In this document: one piece after another, positions 25,189-33,254 of the stretch
Position numbering within the stretch: the first letter of the stretch is position 1
How the letters are laid out: each line of letters begins with the position of its first letter
Assembly (NCBI GenBank): GCA_965213905.1
Contig: OZ243922.1
Coordinates: forward strand, 124,001-188,000
From: SIRX01 sp965213905
GTDB taxonomy: Bacteria; Actinomycetota; Rubrobacteria; Rubrobacterales; Rubrobacteraceae
Length of the DNA stretch: 64,000 bases
Reading direction: 5' to 3'
Program-made: the position numbers and the translations under genes
Notes under the pieces: model-generated
Database searches by the model: none
Told to the model about the DNA's origin: nothing
The model's input: the letters and a program-made list of their open reading frames with translations, nothing else

Positions 25189-26310
25189 ACGGGCCGGTAG
25201 ATGTGGCGATCATCGGCGGGGGTGCCATCGGCTGCTCGGTAGCCTACCATGCAGCCATTCGGGGCGCCCGAGTAGCACTCTTCGAGACTGACCAGCTCGG
25301 TGGCGGGGCCTCCGGTGCCTTGGCCGGCATGCTCTCCGGCCAGGGAGAAGCGGAGAAGCCGGGACCTCTGCGAGACTTGCTTATCCGGGGGCGCGAATAC
25401 CATAGAACCTTTGCCCAGGGGCTCTACGAGACAACCGGCTTCGACCCTGGCTACGTGTGGGATGGAGCCCTGCGCACGGCGGTAGATGAGGGCTCAGAAC
25501 AAAAGCTGCGCGAGGAGCACTCCTGGCACGAGAAGGCAAATCTACCCTCAGAGCTTTTGAGCGCGAAGGAGGCCCGCGAGCTCGAGCCGGCTATCTCGCC
25601 CGACATAAGGGTGGCTCTCTACCTGTCGGACGACGGCCAGGTCAACCCGCCACAACTCCTCCAGGCTTTCGTACGGGGAGCGAAAATACATGGTGCCGAA
25701 GTATTTGAGGCCACGAGGGTTACCGGCTTCGTGGCGGATGGAGATAGGGTGACCGGTGTCCGCACCACACGGGGTAAATTCTCGGCTGGCATGGTGGTGC
25801 TCGCCGGTGGGGCTTTCAGTGGGCTGCTCTCTGAACAGCTCGGGATACGGTTGCCACTCTATCCGATGAAGGGTCAGATGATCGAGTTGCGAGTCTGGAG
25901 CCTGCCCATAAAGGCGAACGTCTGGAACGCCGGCAACTTCTACGTGGTGCCCAAGAAGGACGGCCGGGTGATAGTGGGCGCTACCGAAGAGACCGGCGTC
26001 CTCGACCCTCGCCCGACGCTCGGCGGGATTCACGAACTCGCCGAACGAGGCGCTGAGGCTCGTCCCCGCTCTTGCAGAAGCCCATTTCTCGAGGGCCTGG
26101 GGTGGCCTACGGCCAGCAACACGCTCGGGAGATCCCATAATGGGGCCGGTAGAGAATTGGGACGGCTTGCTCCTGGCAACGGGCCATTTTCGCAACGGCG
26201 TTCTTCTCTCGGCTATAACTGGCGAGATCTTGGGCTCCCTCGCCCTGGGAGAAAAACCTTCTACGGACATCTCGCCATTTGGGCACGAGGCTACCAAGGA
26301 CCACGACTAA
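25185..26310 (+). pseudogene. Frameshifted glycine/D-amino-acid oxidase (ThiO/DAO-like)
   Basis: From GTG 25185 the frame encodes an FAD Rossmann motif (VAIIGGGAIGCSVAYHAAIRGARVALFE), then a DAO domain through VIVGATEETGVLDPRPTLGG. Near 26040-26050 the frame shifts: the continuing frame reads arginine-rich nonsense to 26318, whereas the +1 frame reads NEALRLVPALAEAHFSRAWG and GPVENWDGLLLATGHFRNGVLLSAITGEI, the conserved C-terminus with the second FAD contact, ending TAA 26310. The full protein would be about 375 residues, the family length. The enzyme would oxidise glycine or a D-amino acid to an imine, as in thiamine thiazole synthesis. Either a real inactivation or a single sequencing error. 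Confidence 0.8.
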
Positions 26311-26640
26311 GAAGGTGACTAGCCAGGAGTGAGAGGCTACTTAGAGTAAGAGCTTGACGGGAACCATAACAGGCAACGCAACGGACCAAAGAAGAGAAAT
26401 GAACCACGAAGGAGCTGGTCCACGCTGCATAAGCCACAAGTAGTTTCTGGACCGCGGGGGGAATCTTCGTTACACTTCCGGATCCCAAGCCGTCAGAAAT
26501 CGGCCGGTTTCTAATACCCCATGGAGATCATCCAAAAATCCTTTAGGTAAGGTGTTTTTGATCTTTGTGTGCCCCGTTTGTTAATCCTAGGGACGTACTG
26601 CTAGACAGATGACCATCTGCTCTTCTTAAGAACCGAGCCT
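26311..26640. other. 330 bp between convergent genes, no gene seen
   Basis: This segment separates the FAD oxidoreductase relic from the convergently oriented XRE-cupin regulator. A short minus-strand open frame (26291-26488) has a weakly hydrophobic sequence but no ribosome site. No clear terminator hairpin was found. Confidence 0.4.
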
Positions 26641-27303
26641 CTACTCGTCTACTAGGCGGTCCTTTATGCGCCCGAGCCGTCCGGAATTAGCGGTGAGATC
26701 CCCTTCGGATAACATGTGTTCAAGTTCGCGCTCCAACTCCTGGTCGGGGGAGGGCGGACTAGGATAGCTGATCAGCAGCACGCCCCGGGCATCCTCGCCG
26801 ACAGCCTCGTAAACATGGGGAATATCGCCAGCAAAAATGATGCGGTCCCCCGCGGCGAGGTCTGTTACATTCGCAATAGGACCAGTGCGTAGCCGACCGG
26901 AGGTTAGGAGTAAGTGTTCCAATACACCCGGCGCGTGTCCCTCAGACTCTCGCCGAACGCCAGCTGAAAAGGTTGCCTCGTACATGTCGACCATGCCACG
27001 GCCCAATAGACGATCTACCCGTCGGAGCCCGACAGCCGACCCTTCAACCCAGGCACCTTCCTCTGACCGCATAACCTGAGCCTGCGAGCCCTCAGCGGAG
27101 ACCAGCGCCTCGACCTTAACATCAAGTGCACCGGCTAACGCCGCGAGCGTTTCTACTGTCGGGTTTCCAGTTCCAGATTCCAGCGCCGAAAGGGTTCCCT
27201 TAGATACCCCGGAGGTGCGTGACAGTTCTCCGAGAGAGACGTACCTCTCCAACCGCACGCGGCGCAGGTTGAGTGCTATTTGGGCTGCGATGCTTCTTTC
27301 CAT
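26641..27303 (-). CDS. XRE-family regulator with C-terminal cupin
   Basis: The 220-residue protein has an N-terminal helix-turn-helix (VSLGELSRTSGVSKGTLSALESGTGNPTVETLAALAGAL, about 22-60) and a C-terminal cupin (GHAPGVLEHLLLTSGRLRTGP, AGDRIIFAGDIPHVYEA). Such proteins sense a small molecule, often an amino acid or its derivative, with the cupin. It is transcribed away from the SHMT-like operon, sharing a 156-bp intergenic region, so it likely controls that operon and itself. Confidence 0.88.
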   Translation of the reverse strand: MERSIAAQIALNLRRVRLERYVSLGELSRTSGVSKGTLSALESGTGNPTVETLAALAGALDVKVEALVSAEGSQAQVMRSEEGAWVEGSAVGLRRVDRLLGRGMVDMYEATFSAGVRRESEGHAPGVLEHLLLTSGRLRTGPIANVTDLAAGDRIIFAGDIPHVYEAVGEDARGVLLISYPSPPSPDQELERELEHMLSEGDLTANSGRLGRIKDRLVDE

Positions 27304-27383
27304 AGAAGAGAGTCTAACGCATTAGTGCTTCCTAAGATTTTCGCAATCTCCGCATCCTGGTGCTCATCAAATGTTCATTTAAC

Positions 27384-27412
27384 TTTACACACGTTCAGTT
27401 TGTTAGTATAGT
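27384..27412 (+). promoter_or_regulatory. Promoter of the SHMT-like operon
   Basis: TTTACA at 27384-27389 and TATAGT at 27407-27412 are spaced by exactly 17 bases, about 48 bp ahead of the chosen start codon. It lies in the divergent region shared with the XRE-cupin regulator, the natural place for its operator. Confidence 0.7.
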
Positions 27413-27459
27413 AGCCAAAGTAATATACAGTACGACAAGAAGAATTGTGGGGTGAACAG

Positions 27460-28806
27460 GTGAGATCACAGGTCGAGTCTTCTTCGATACCCTGGGCAAG
27501 CTACCCGGCAAAGCAGCGGGTGGCGGAACTTGAAGAGAGGTTCGCCGGGCTGCCGCCGGAGTTGGTAGGGCAGTCAGTCCGCCGTATACTCGCCGCCCAC
27601 ACCGAGAAGGTAGATGAAGGTGGAATAGTCCTGTATGCGGGTACCAACGTAATGAGTCCTCTGGCGCGGCGGTTTCTAGGGTCTACTTTAGAGAGTCGGC
27701 CGAGCATGGGTTATCCGGGGGATAAGTATCAGACCTTTCTGGAACACGTCGAAGAACTCGAGGTGCTGGTCACGGATCTAGCCCGGCGGGCTTTCGGGGC
27801 GGAGTTTGCCGAGGTGCGCGTCCAGAGCGGAACGCTCGCCAACCTCGCCGTCTACTCGACCTTTGCCGAGCCGGGCGAGACCATAGCCGTGTTGCCGGAG
27901 GCAGCGGGCGGCCACATAAGCCACCACGGCTACGGAGCCCCTGGTATTCGGGGGGTGGAGGTTGTGGATCTTCCTTACGACCCCGTGAAGATGAACGTAG
28001 ATCTGGAGCAGCTGCCCAAGTTCCTGAACAGTCATGCCCCCCGTCTCATGATGGTCGGCGCTAGCCTGCTGCTCTTTCCGCATCCGTTAGAGCGTATTCG
28101 CGAGATCGCTGACGATGCCGGCGTTATCGTCGTCTACGACGCCGCCCACATGGACGGCTTGATCTCCGGCGGCCTCTTCCAACAACCCCTGGCTGAAGGC
28201 GCCGACCTCATCACCTCCTCCACCTACAAGTCCCTGGGTGGCCCATCCGGCGGCATGATCCTGACCAACGACCCCGCGCTGGCAGAGAGGGTAGCGAGCA
28301 CGGTATACCCGGCGATGACGGCCAACTACAATGCGGGACGACTCGCCTCACTGGCCATTACCCTTGCCGAATCGCTCCAGTTCGGCGAAGACTACGCCCG
28401 GGCTTGCATCGAAAACGCCCGGAGCCTCGCGCGCAACCTGGACGAGCAAGGATTTGTGGTGGCGGGTGCCGGGCAAGGATTTACCGAATCCCACCACGTA
28501 GGGGTAGATGCCCACAACTTCGGGGGTGGAGACGCCGCGGCGCGGGCGCTGGCCGAAGCTGGAATATACCTCTCGGGAATAGGGCTACCGTGGCAAGGCG
28601 AAGATGAGGTCTACCGGGGCATAAGGATCGGTACCCAGGAGATCACCCGTCGCGGCATGAAGCCCGAGCACATGAAGCTAATCGCCTCTTGGATGGGAGA
28701 TATCTTGCTCCGTAAAGAGGATCCCGTGCTTGTAGGTAGCCGGGTTCGTGACTTCCGTAGAAAGTTCACCTCTTACGAGTACTGTTATCCGGATACGGAC
28801 GTATAA
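27460..28806 (+). CDS. Serine hydroxymethyltransferase-like PLP enzyme
   Basis: About 448 residues, fold type I. SHMT-like elements are SMGYPGDKY near residue 80, VRVQSGTLANLAVYSTF, GGHISHHGYG, VYDAAHMDGLISGG and TSSTYKSLGGPSGGMIL, where the lysine of TYKSLGGPSGG binds PLP, and a C-terminal RIGTQEITRRGM. True housekeeping SHMT has STTHKTLRGPRGG, so this is a divergent paralogue, perhaps acting on 2-methylserine, a threonine-like beta-hydroxy amino acid or another quaternary amino acid. The start GTG 27460 has GGGGTGA upstream; a TTG five codons earlier is possible. It leads an operon with an M20 peptidase and two membrane proteins. Confidence 0.82.
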   Translation: MRSQVESSSIPWASYPAKQRVAELEERFAGLPPELVGQSVRRILAAHTEKVDEGGIVLYAGTNVMSPLARRFLGSTLESRPSMGYPGDKYQTFLEHVEELEVLVTDLARRAFGAEFAEVRVQSGTLANLAVYSTFAEPGETIAVLPEAAGGHISHHGYGAPGIRGVEVVDLPYDPVKMNVDLEQLPKFLNSHAPRLMMVGASLLLFPHPLERIREIADDAGVIVVYDAAHMDGLISGGLFQQPLAEGADLITSSTYKSLGGPSGGMILTNDPALAERVASTVYPAMTANYNAGRLASLAITLAESLQFGEDYARACIENARSLARNLDEQGFVVAGAGQGFTESHHVGVDAHNFGGGDAAARALAEAGIYLSGIGLPWQGEDEVYRGIRIGTQEITRRGMKPEHMKLIASWMGDILLRKEDPVLVGSRVRDFRRKFTSYEYCYPDTDV

Positions 28807-28808
28807 GT

Positions 28809-30023
28809 ATGAGACGCGAATTATCTACCAATCTGATCGAGGAGACTGAGGCCGCCATCGACGAGCGTCGTCTGGTCGAAACGCTCCAGGCCCTGATCCT
28901 CTGCTGCAGCGAAAATCCGTTCGAAGAAGAGCCGACAGAAGAACAGGGCGAGGAAGAAGTCGCCCGCTACATGGCGGAGCGTCTGGAGAATCTCGGCGTC
29001 GAATACGAGCTACATGAGTTGGGACCACGCCGCGCCAACCTCATTGCCAGGATAGGTTCCGAGCCGGATGGACCAACGCTCATGCTGGCCGGCCACATGG
29101 ACACCGTGCGCACGGCGGGTTATCCAGAAGCTTACTCCGCTGAAGAAAGAGGCGGTTTCGTCTACGGTCGTGGAGCCTGCGACATGAAGGGCGCGCTCGC
29201 CTGCTACCTGGAGGTCGCGGAGGCGTTGCAGAAGACACAGCCGCCTCTTGGGGGCAGCCTCTACGTGGTTGGCGTGGCGGATGAAGAGTACAAGATGTTC
29301 GGTGCCCAGGAGATTGGGGAGAGTGGTCCACAGGTGGACGGGGTGATCGTTGGCGAACCGACGGGGCTTGCGGTCTGTCCGGCCTCTAAGGGACGGGTTA
29401 CCACCAACGTAGTTACCCGGGGCAAGGCGTCCCACAGCAGCACGCCGGAGACCGGGGTCAACGCCATCAGCCACATGGGTCGGGTCTTGAGTATGCTGGA
29501 GGACTACGGCTCAGCCCTGCTGGAGAAACGAAACCCTCATCCGCTGCTCGGACGTCCGCGGGTAAACCCGGGCATTGTAGAAGGTGGTAGCCAGGCAAAC
29601 ATCGTGCCCGACGAGTGTCGTCTGGAGGTAGACCGGCGGACGCTACCAGGTGAGAGCAAAGAAGATGTCTATGATGAGCTGGATAATCTTTTGGCGGAAG
29701 CTGGAGAGGGCGTACCGGAGTTCCGGGCCGAGCTTACGGAGCCCATCTTGTTAGTGCCGGCGAACGAGATGGAGCCAGACGAGCCTTTGGTCGTGGCGCT
29801 CAGGGAAAGTGCCGAAGAGGTCCTCGGAAGAAATTGTGGGTTGCGAGGTTTCATGGCGGGCTCCGACGCGGCGTACTACGGTTCTCCGGCGGTAATCTGT
29901 GGTCCCGGCTCGATAGAACAGGCCCATACCACAAGCGAGTTCGTCGCTGTCAGGGAACTCGTAAAAGCGACGAGGATTTATCTGCGAACCGTGCTGAATG
30001 TGCTCGGACGGGCTGAGAAGTGA
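28809..30023 (+). CDS. M20-family metallopeptidase / deacylase (ArgE/DapE-like)
   Basis: The 404-residue protein has the paired-metal ligands of family M20: LAGHMDTV (His, Asp), GRGACDMKGALACYLEVAEAL (bridging Asp), VADEEYKMFGAQE (catalytic and metal Glu), GEPT and a C-terminal GPGSIEQAHTTSEFV (last His). The dimerisation domain insertion lies at about 195-310. Family members hydrolyse N-acyl amino acids or dipeptides. It begins 2 bp after the SHMT-like stop, so the pair probably releases an amino acid which the PLP enzyme then cleaves (inference). Confidence 0.9.
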   Translation: MRRELSTNLIEETEAAIDERRLVETLQALILCCSENPFEEEPTEEQGEEEVARYMAERLENLGVEYELHELGPRRANLIARIGSEPDGPTLMLAGHMDTVRTAGYPEAYSAEERGGFVYGRGACDMKGALACYLEVAEALQKTQPPLGGSLYVVGVADEEYKMFGAQEIGESGPQVDGVIVGEPTGLAVCPASKGRVTTNVVTRGKASHSSTPETGVNAISHMGRVLSMLEDYGSALLEKRNPHPLLGRPRVNPGIVEGGSQANIVPDECRLEVDRRTLPGESKEDVYDELDNLLAEAGEGVPEFRAELTEPILLVPANEMEPDEPLVVALRESAEEVLGRNCGLRGFMAGSDAAYYGSPAVICGPGSIEQAHTTSEFVAVRELVKATRIYLRTVLNVLGRAEK

Positions 30024-30063
30024 AGAACAAGAAACTAATCGAGGAGGTAAGGAATGAGTACTA

Positions 30064-30912
30064 ATGGGTAGTTTGCTCCGGAGGTTGGCCGGGGAGTGGA
30101 GGCTGCACCTGGTGGTGCTCGCCGTAGTCATAGTCTCGGAGTTGATCTACATCCGGGAGATACCGCTCGGGCCGGGTGCGATACTGCTCTTGCCCCTGCT
30201 CTACGCGTTCGTCTTCGGGGCGTTGCTCAACCCAAACGTCGTGCGGCGCAGCATCGGTGGCCTCATAAAGCGGCGCGAAATACAGGCCGCCTCACCTTTT
30301 ATAGTTGTAGCCATCATGCCATTTATAGCCAAGTTCGGCACGCTGGTCGGCCCTTCGATGCAAACCATCATTGAGGCTGGCCCCGCGCTAATACTGCAGG
30401 AACTCGGGAACCTGGGTACCATCCTGATCGCCTTCCCGCTCGCCGTACTGGTCTTGCGGATGGGACGCGAGGTCATCGGGGCGGCCCACTCCATAGCCCG
30501 CGAGCCGAACGTCGCGATCATCTCGGACCGGTACGGCCTGAATACCAAAGAGGGCGCCGGAGTGATGGGCGTCTACGTAACCGGCACGCTCTTCGGAACC
30601 ATTTTCTTTACCATCATGGCTTCGCTGCTCGGCAGCCTGGAGTTGTTCCATCCGTTTGCACTGGCTATGGCCTGTGGTGTGGGCAGCGGTAGTATGATGG
30701 CCGCCTGCTCCGGGGCGCTGGCTAATATATTTCCCGAGATGCAGGAGCAGATACTGGCCTTCGCTGGGGCTAGCAACATCCTGACCTATGCTAGCGGACT
30801 CTACCTGAGCCTGTTCGTGGCTATACCGGCATGTGAGTATCTCTATCGCAGGCTAAGGCCTGAAGATCAAGGAGCGTCCTCATCCGAGGCTGAAGGGGAG
30901 GTGTCTTCGTGA
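30064..30912 (+). CDS. DUF3100-like integral membrane protein
   Basis: The 282-residue protein has about eight hydrophobic helices beginning LHLVVLAVVIVSELIYI and including the glycine-rich CGVGSGSMMAACSGAL. It resembles the DUF3100 membrane family as I remember it; function unknown, possibly transport. A perfect AGGAGG lies at 30042-30047 in front of an ATG at 30054 that opens a five-codon frame (MSTNG) ending within the start of this gene (ATGGGTAG). Translation of the main frame at 30064 may depend on re-initiation after that minigene. The 3' end overlaps the next gene as GTGA. Confidence 0.75.
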   Translation: MGSLLRRLAGEWRLHLVVLAVVIVSELIYIREIPLGPGAILLLPLLYAFVFGALLNPNVVRRSIGGLIKRREIQAASPFIVVAIMPFIAKFGTLVGPSMQTIIEAGPALILQELGNLGTILIAFPLAVLVLRMGREVIGAAHSIAREPNVAIISDRYGLNTKEGAGVMGVYVTGTLFGTIFFTIMASLLGSLELFHPFALAMACGVGSGSMMAACSGALANIFPEMQEQILAFAGASNILTYASGLYLSLFVAIPACEYLYRRLRPEDQGASSSEAEGEVSS

Positions 30913-31439
30913 GCGAGAACGTCAACGACAATAACCTCAACGAGGATCAAGCCACCAGTGACAGCCGCGAGAGTAGCGACCCTCAGGACATCAATCTCAC
31001 GGAGCATGCGCTGCTGCTCGTGGTAGTGCTCGCCATCGCGCTTATAGGCAATTTCGTGGGGCCGGATATTTCGATACTTGCGGCAGTACCGGGGATGTTG
31101 ATCCTGTACGTGATCACCATGATCGGGCTGGTCATCACGAAGTATGCGCCCTTCTATCTGCCGAGCATAGCCTGGATCTCGCTAATCGCCATCCTCACTA
31201 CCATGCCCTGGATACCGGGCTCCGAATGGCTCGTGGCCCGTCTCGAAAACGTAGACTTCCTTGCCCTCGCAACCCCGGTCCTCGCCTACGCAGGCCTGGC
31301 GATCACGCGCAATGAGGTCAGCACCTTCCGTCAATCGGGCTGGAAGATCGTTTTAGTAGCTTTATTTGTCTTTGTAGGTACCTACGTGGGCTCTGCGGCT
31401 ATCGCCCATGTAGTGCTGGCGATGCAGGGGCAAATTTGA
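30909..31439 (+). CDS. Small membrane protein paired with the DUF3100-like protein
   Basis: 176 residues: a polar Asn/Asp-rich N-terminus (about 1-30), then about five hydrophobic helices (LLLVVVLAIALIGNFVG, ISILAAVPGMLILYVITMIGLVI, and others). It starts at GTG 30909 within the stop of the preceding gene, so the two are made together and likely form a two-subunit membrane complex serving the amino-acid operon. I cannot name the family. Confidence 0.75.
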   Translation: MSENVNDNNLNEDQATSDSRESSDPQDINLTEHALLLVVVLAIALIGNFVGPDISILAAVPGMLILYVITMIGLVITKYAPFYLPSIAWISLIAILTTMPWIPGSEWLVARLENVDFLALATPVLAYAGLAITRNEVSTFRQSGWKIVLVALFVFVGTYVGSAAIAHVVLAMQGQI

Positions 31440-31627
31440 AACTCGGCAGGCTAGAAATTAGTAAGCACTACGAGCAAGACGAAGTCGGAGAGAACGAAGT
31501 TTGCGGCGGCCCTTGCCGAGATATCTTGGTTCTGCGGCTTGGTGTCCTCGTCCACTATGAGTTCCTACTTCCAAGCGAAGCGGTCTGACGCTGTGGGCGT
31601 ATCGCTATGGGCATATCGCTATGGTTC

Positions 31628-31805
31628 CTATAAGCCCAGATGGAGTCCGGAGGAGTCGTTGGGCCTGGCATGCAGGTAACGGCTGGTGGTTCCGATGTTG
31701 GAGTGCCTCAAGGTATCGCGGATGAGGGCAAGGTCCGTACCGCGCGCGTGGGCGTGGGAGGCGTGGGCGTGGCGGAGCCAGTGCTCTCCGCGGCGTGCCG
31801 GATGG
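31628..31805 (-). pseudogene. C-terminal fragment of a tyrosine recombinase
   Basis: Minus-strand codons read EHWLRHAHASHAHARGTDLA, then LIRDTLRHSNIGTTSRYLHA and RPNDSSGLHLGL, ending TAG at 31628-31630. This is the classic integrase end: box II H-x-L-R-H, the second histidine region, and the nucleophile tyrosine in TSRYLHA. The part with the first catalytic arginine is gone; upstream it runs into a murQ fragment. Confidence 0.75.
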
Positions 31806-32055
31806 CGGATACGACATACGGAGTGCGGCCGCTGGCGGCCAGCCCGATTACGGCGTCCTTCGGGGTAAGTGCGAGGTCTTCGAGGACCCGGATTGCTGCC
31901 TCACGGTAGTCTTCGGCTCCCTCGATAGCCTTTACGGCAGCGTCCGGCCCACCCGCGACCATCGCCTGCACCCGTTCGAGAGTCACGCCGAAGAGAGTCA
32001 CGCCGAAGAGAGTCACGCCGAAGAGAGTCACGCCGAAGGTGGGGGACACTCCGCT
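31806..32055 (-). pseudogene. Internal fragment of murQ (MurNAc-6-phosphate etherase)
   Basis: Minus-strand codons give SPTFGVTL, a repeated FGVTL, then ERVQAMVAGGPDAAVKAIEG, AEDYREAAIRVLEDLALTPK and DAVIGLAASGRTPYVV. This matches the sugar-isomerase core of MurQ around its CPPTFG...QA.IAGG and G.AASGRTPYV motifs. Both ends are missing: it adjoins a recombinase fragment downstream and a nagA fragment head-to-head upstream. Both murQ and nagA belong to amino-sugar recycling, so they may once have been neighbours in one locus. Confidence 0.65.
31979..32038. repeat. Four perfect tandem copies of a 15-bp unit
   Basis: AGAGTCACGCCGAAG is repeated four times without a mismatch (31979-31993, 31994-32008, 32009-32023, 32024-32038). 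On the minus strand each unit adds the five residues FGVTL within the murQ fragment, so it is an in-frame expansion of one original FGVTL. Identical copies imply recent slippage. Confidence 0.95.
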
Positions 32056-33000
32056 GACTACCGCGTAGTTTCCGGGTTGATCTGCCCCGGTTTTATAGAC
32101 TTGCAGATCAACGGTGCCTTCGGCATAGACGTCAGCCCGGACGAGAACGGACTCAGGGAGCTTGCCGCCAAGTTGCCCCAAACCGGAACGACCTCTTTCC
32201 TGCCCACGGCCATATCTTGGCCCGGAGAGCGTTACGAAACTTTCCTGGAGGCGCTGGGTAAAGCTTCTTCGGTACGGGGCTTCCGGATACTGGGGGCCCA
32301 CATTGAGGGTCCATTCCTCTCTCCGGAGCGCAAGGGGGCGCACGACCCGAAAAACTTGCACGAAGTAGACCTCGGGCTCCTGAAGGACATTCTGGGCGCC
32401 GGTCCCGTAAGCGTGATGACCGTAGCCCCAGAGCTTGAGGATGCGGAGAAAGCCGCCGGACTGTTACGGGAGGGTGGGGCGGTGGCGAGCATCGGACATA
32501 CCAATGCCACCTACGAAGAGATCTTGCACGCCATAGACGCAGGTTTCTCTAAAGCCACTCACCTCTACAATGCCATGAGCTCGTTCGAGCATCGCGCACC
32601 GGGGGCTATGGGGGCGGTACTCACCGACGACCGGGTCCGGGCGGGGATAATCGCCGATGGCGTCCACGTTCACGAGGGGGCGCTCCGTCTCGCGTACAGG
32701 GAGAAAAGTGTAGAGGGACTAGCCCTGGTAACCGACGCCATGGAGGCCGCCGGTATGGACGATGGCGAATACGAGCTCAGCGGACGCACGGTGCGGCTCG
32801 AAGGCGGCTATGTACGCCTGCCCGATGGCACGCTGGCTGGAAGCTCGCTGACGATGGATGGGGCTGTTCAGAACGCCGTGAAGTTCCTTGGCATCCCGTT
32901 GTAAGAAGCCGTCCGGATGGCCTCGGAGACACCGGCCGAAATACTGAGGTTGCCCAAAAAAGGCAGGATAGCGCCCGGTGTCGACGCAGATCTAGTGTTG
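32056..33000 (+). pseudogene. nagA: Truncated nagA (N-acetylglucosamine-6-phosphate deacetylase) with premature stop
   Basis: Plus-strand codons encode NagA from VVSGLICPGFIDLQINGAFG (metal-site region) through GAHIEGPFLSPERKGAHDP, IGHTNATYEE, THLYNAMSSFEHRAPG and LVTDAMEAAGM, to LAGSSLTMDGAVQNAVKFLG and IPL. A TAA at 32902-32904 then interrupts, yet the same frame goes on with EAVRMASETPAEILRLPKKG, RIAPGVDADLVL, the true C-terminus, before similarity stops at about 33000. The first 40 or so residues are also missing, replaced by the repeat-bearing murQ fragment. A plus-strand open frame from 31795 crosses the join but has no fitting start. The gene is broken at both ends. Confidence 0.82.
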
Positions 33001-33090
33001 CACCGACCTACCAGTTTATATTATGCATAATACAAAAACCAGAATGGCTAGGCCTTCTTTTTTCACACGCAGTCGCTGAGCGCGCGAGCC

Positions 33091-33123
33091 TGTCACCAAG
33101 TAGGGGATTAACCAAGTAGGGGA
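33091..33123. mobile_element. Left end of the Tni-type transposon: TGTCA terminus with direct repeats
   Basis: TGTCACCAAGTAGGGGA at 33091-33107 starts with TGTCA, the terminus used by Tn5053/Tn7-like elements, and is followed by a second ACCAAGTAGGGGA at 33111-33123 (16-bp period), as expected for TniA-binding repeats. It reads inward to the tni genes. I did not find the matching inverted end on the other side. Confidence 0.55.
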
Positions 33124-33254
33124 CTTGCAACTGCCTCCGATAATATTACAGAGGTATATAGGGAGGAAATAGTCTCACGCAACTGCGAGGTGCTGCGCAA
33201 GAACCTTGTGTTCGCCGGGATCAGCGTATTAGCCATGCTTCACCATCTGTGGTT

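Noticed and set aside
26291..26488. 65-codon minus-strand hydrophobic frame
   Set aside because: No ribosome site, runs across the end of the oxidase relic, and no recognisable family.
31795..32904. A 369-codon continuous plus-strand frame treated as an intact nagA
   Set aside because: The first 80 codons are antisense murQ plus tandem repeats, and the true NagA C-terminus lies beyond the stop, so it is not a functional gene.
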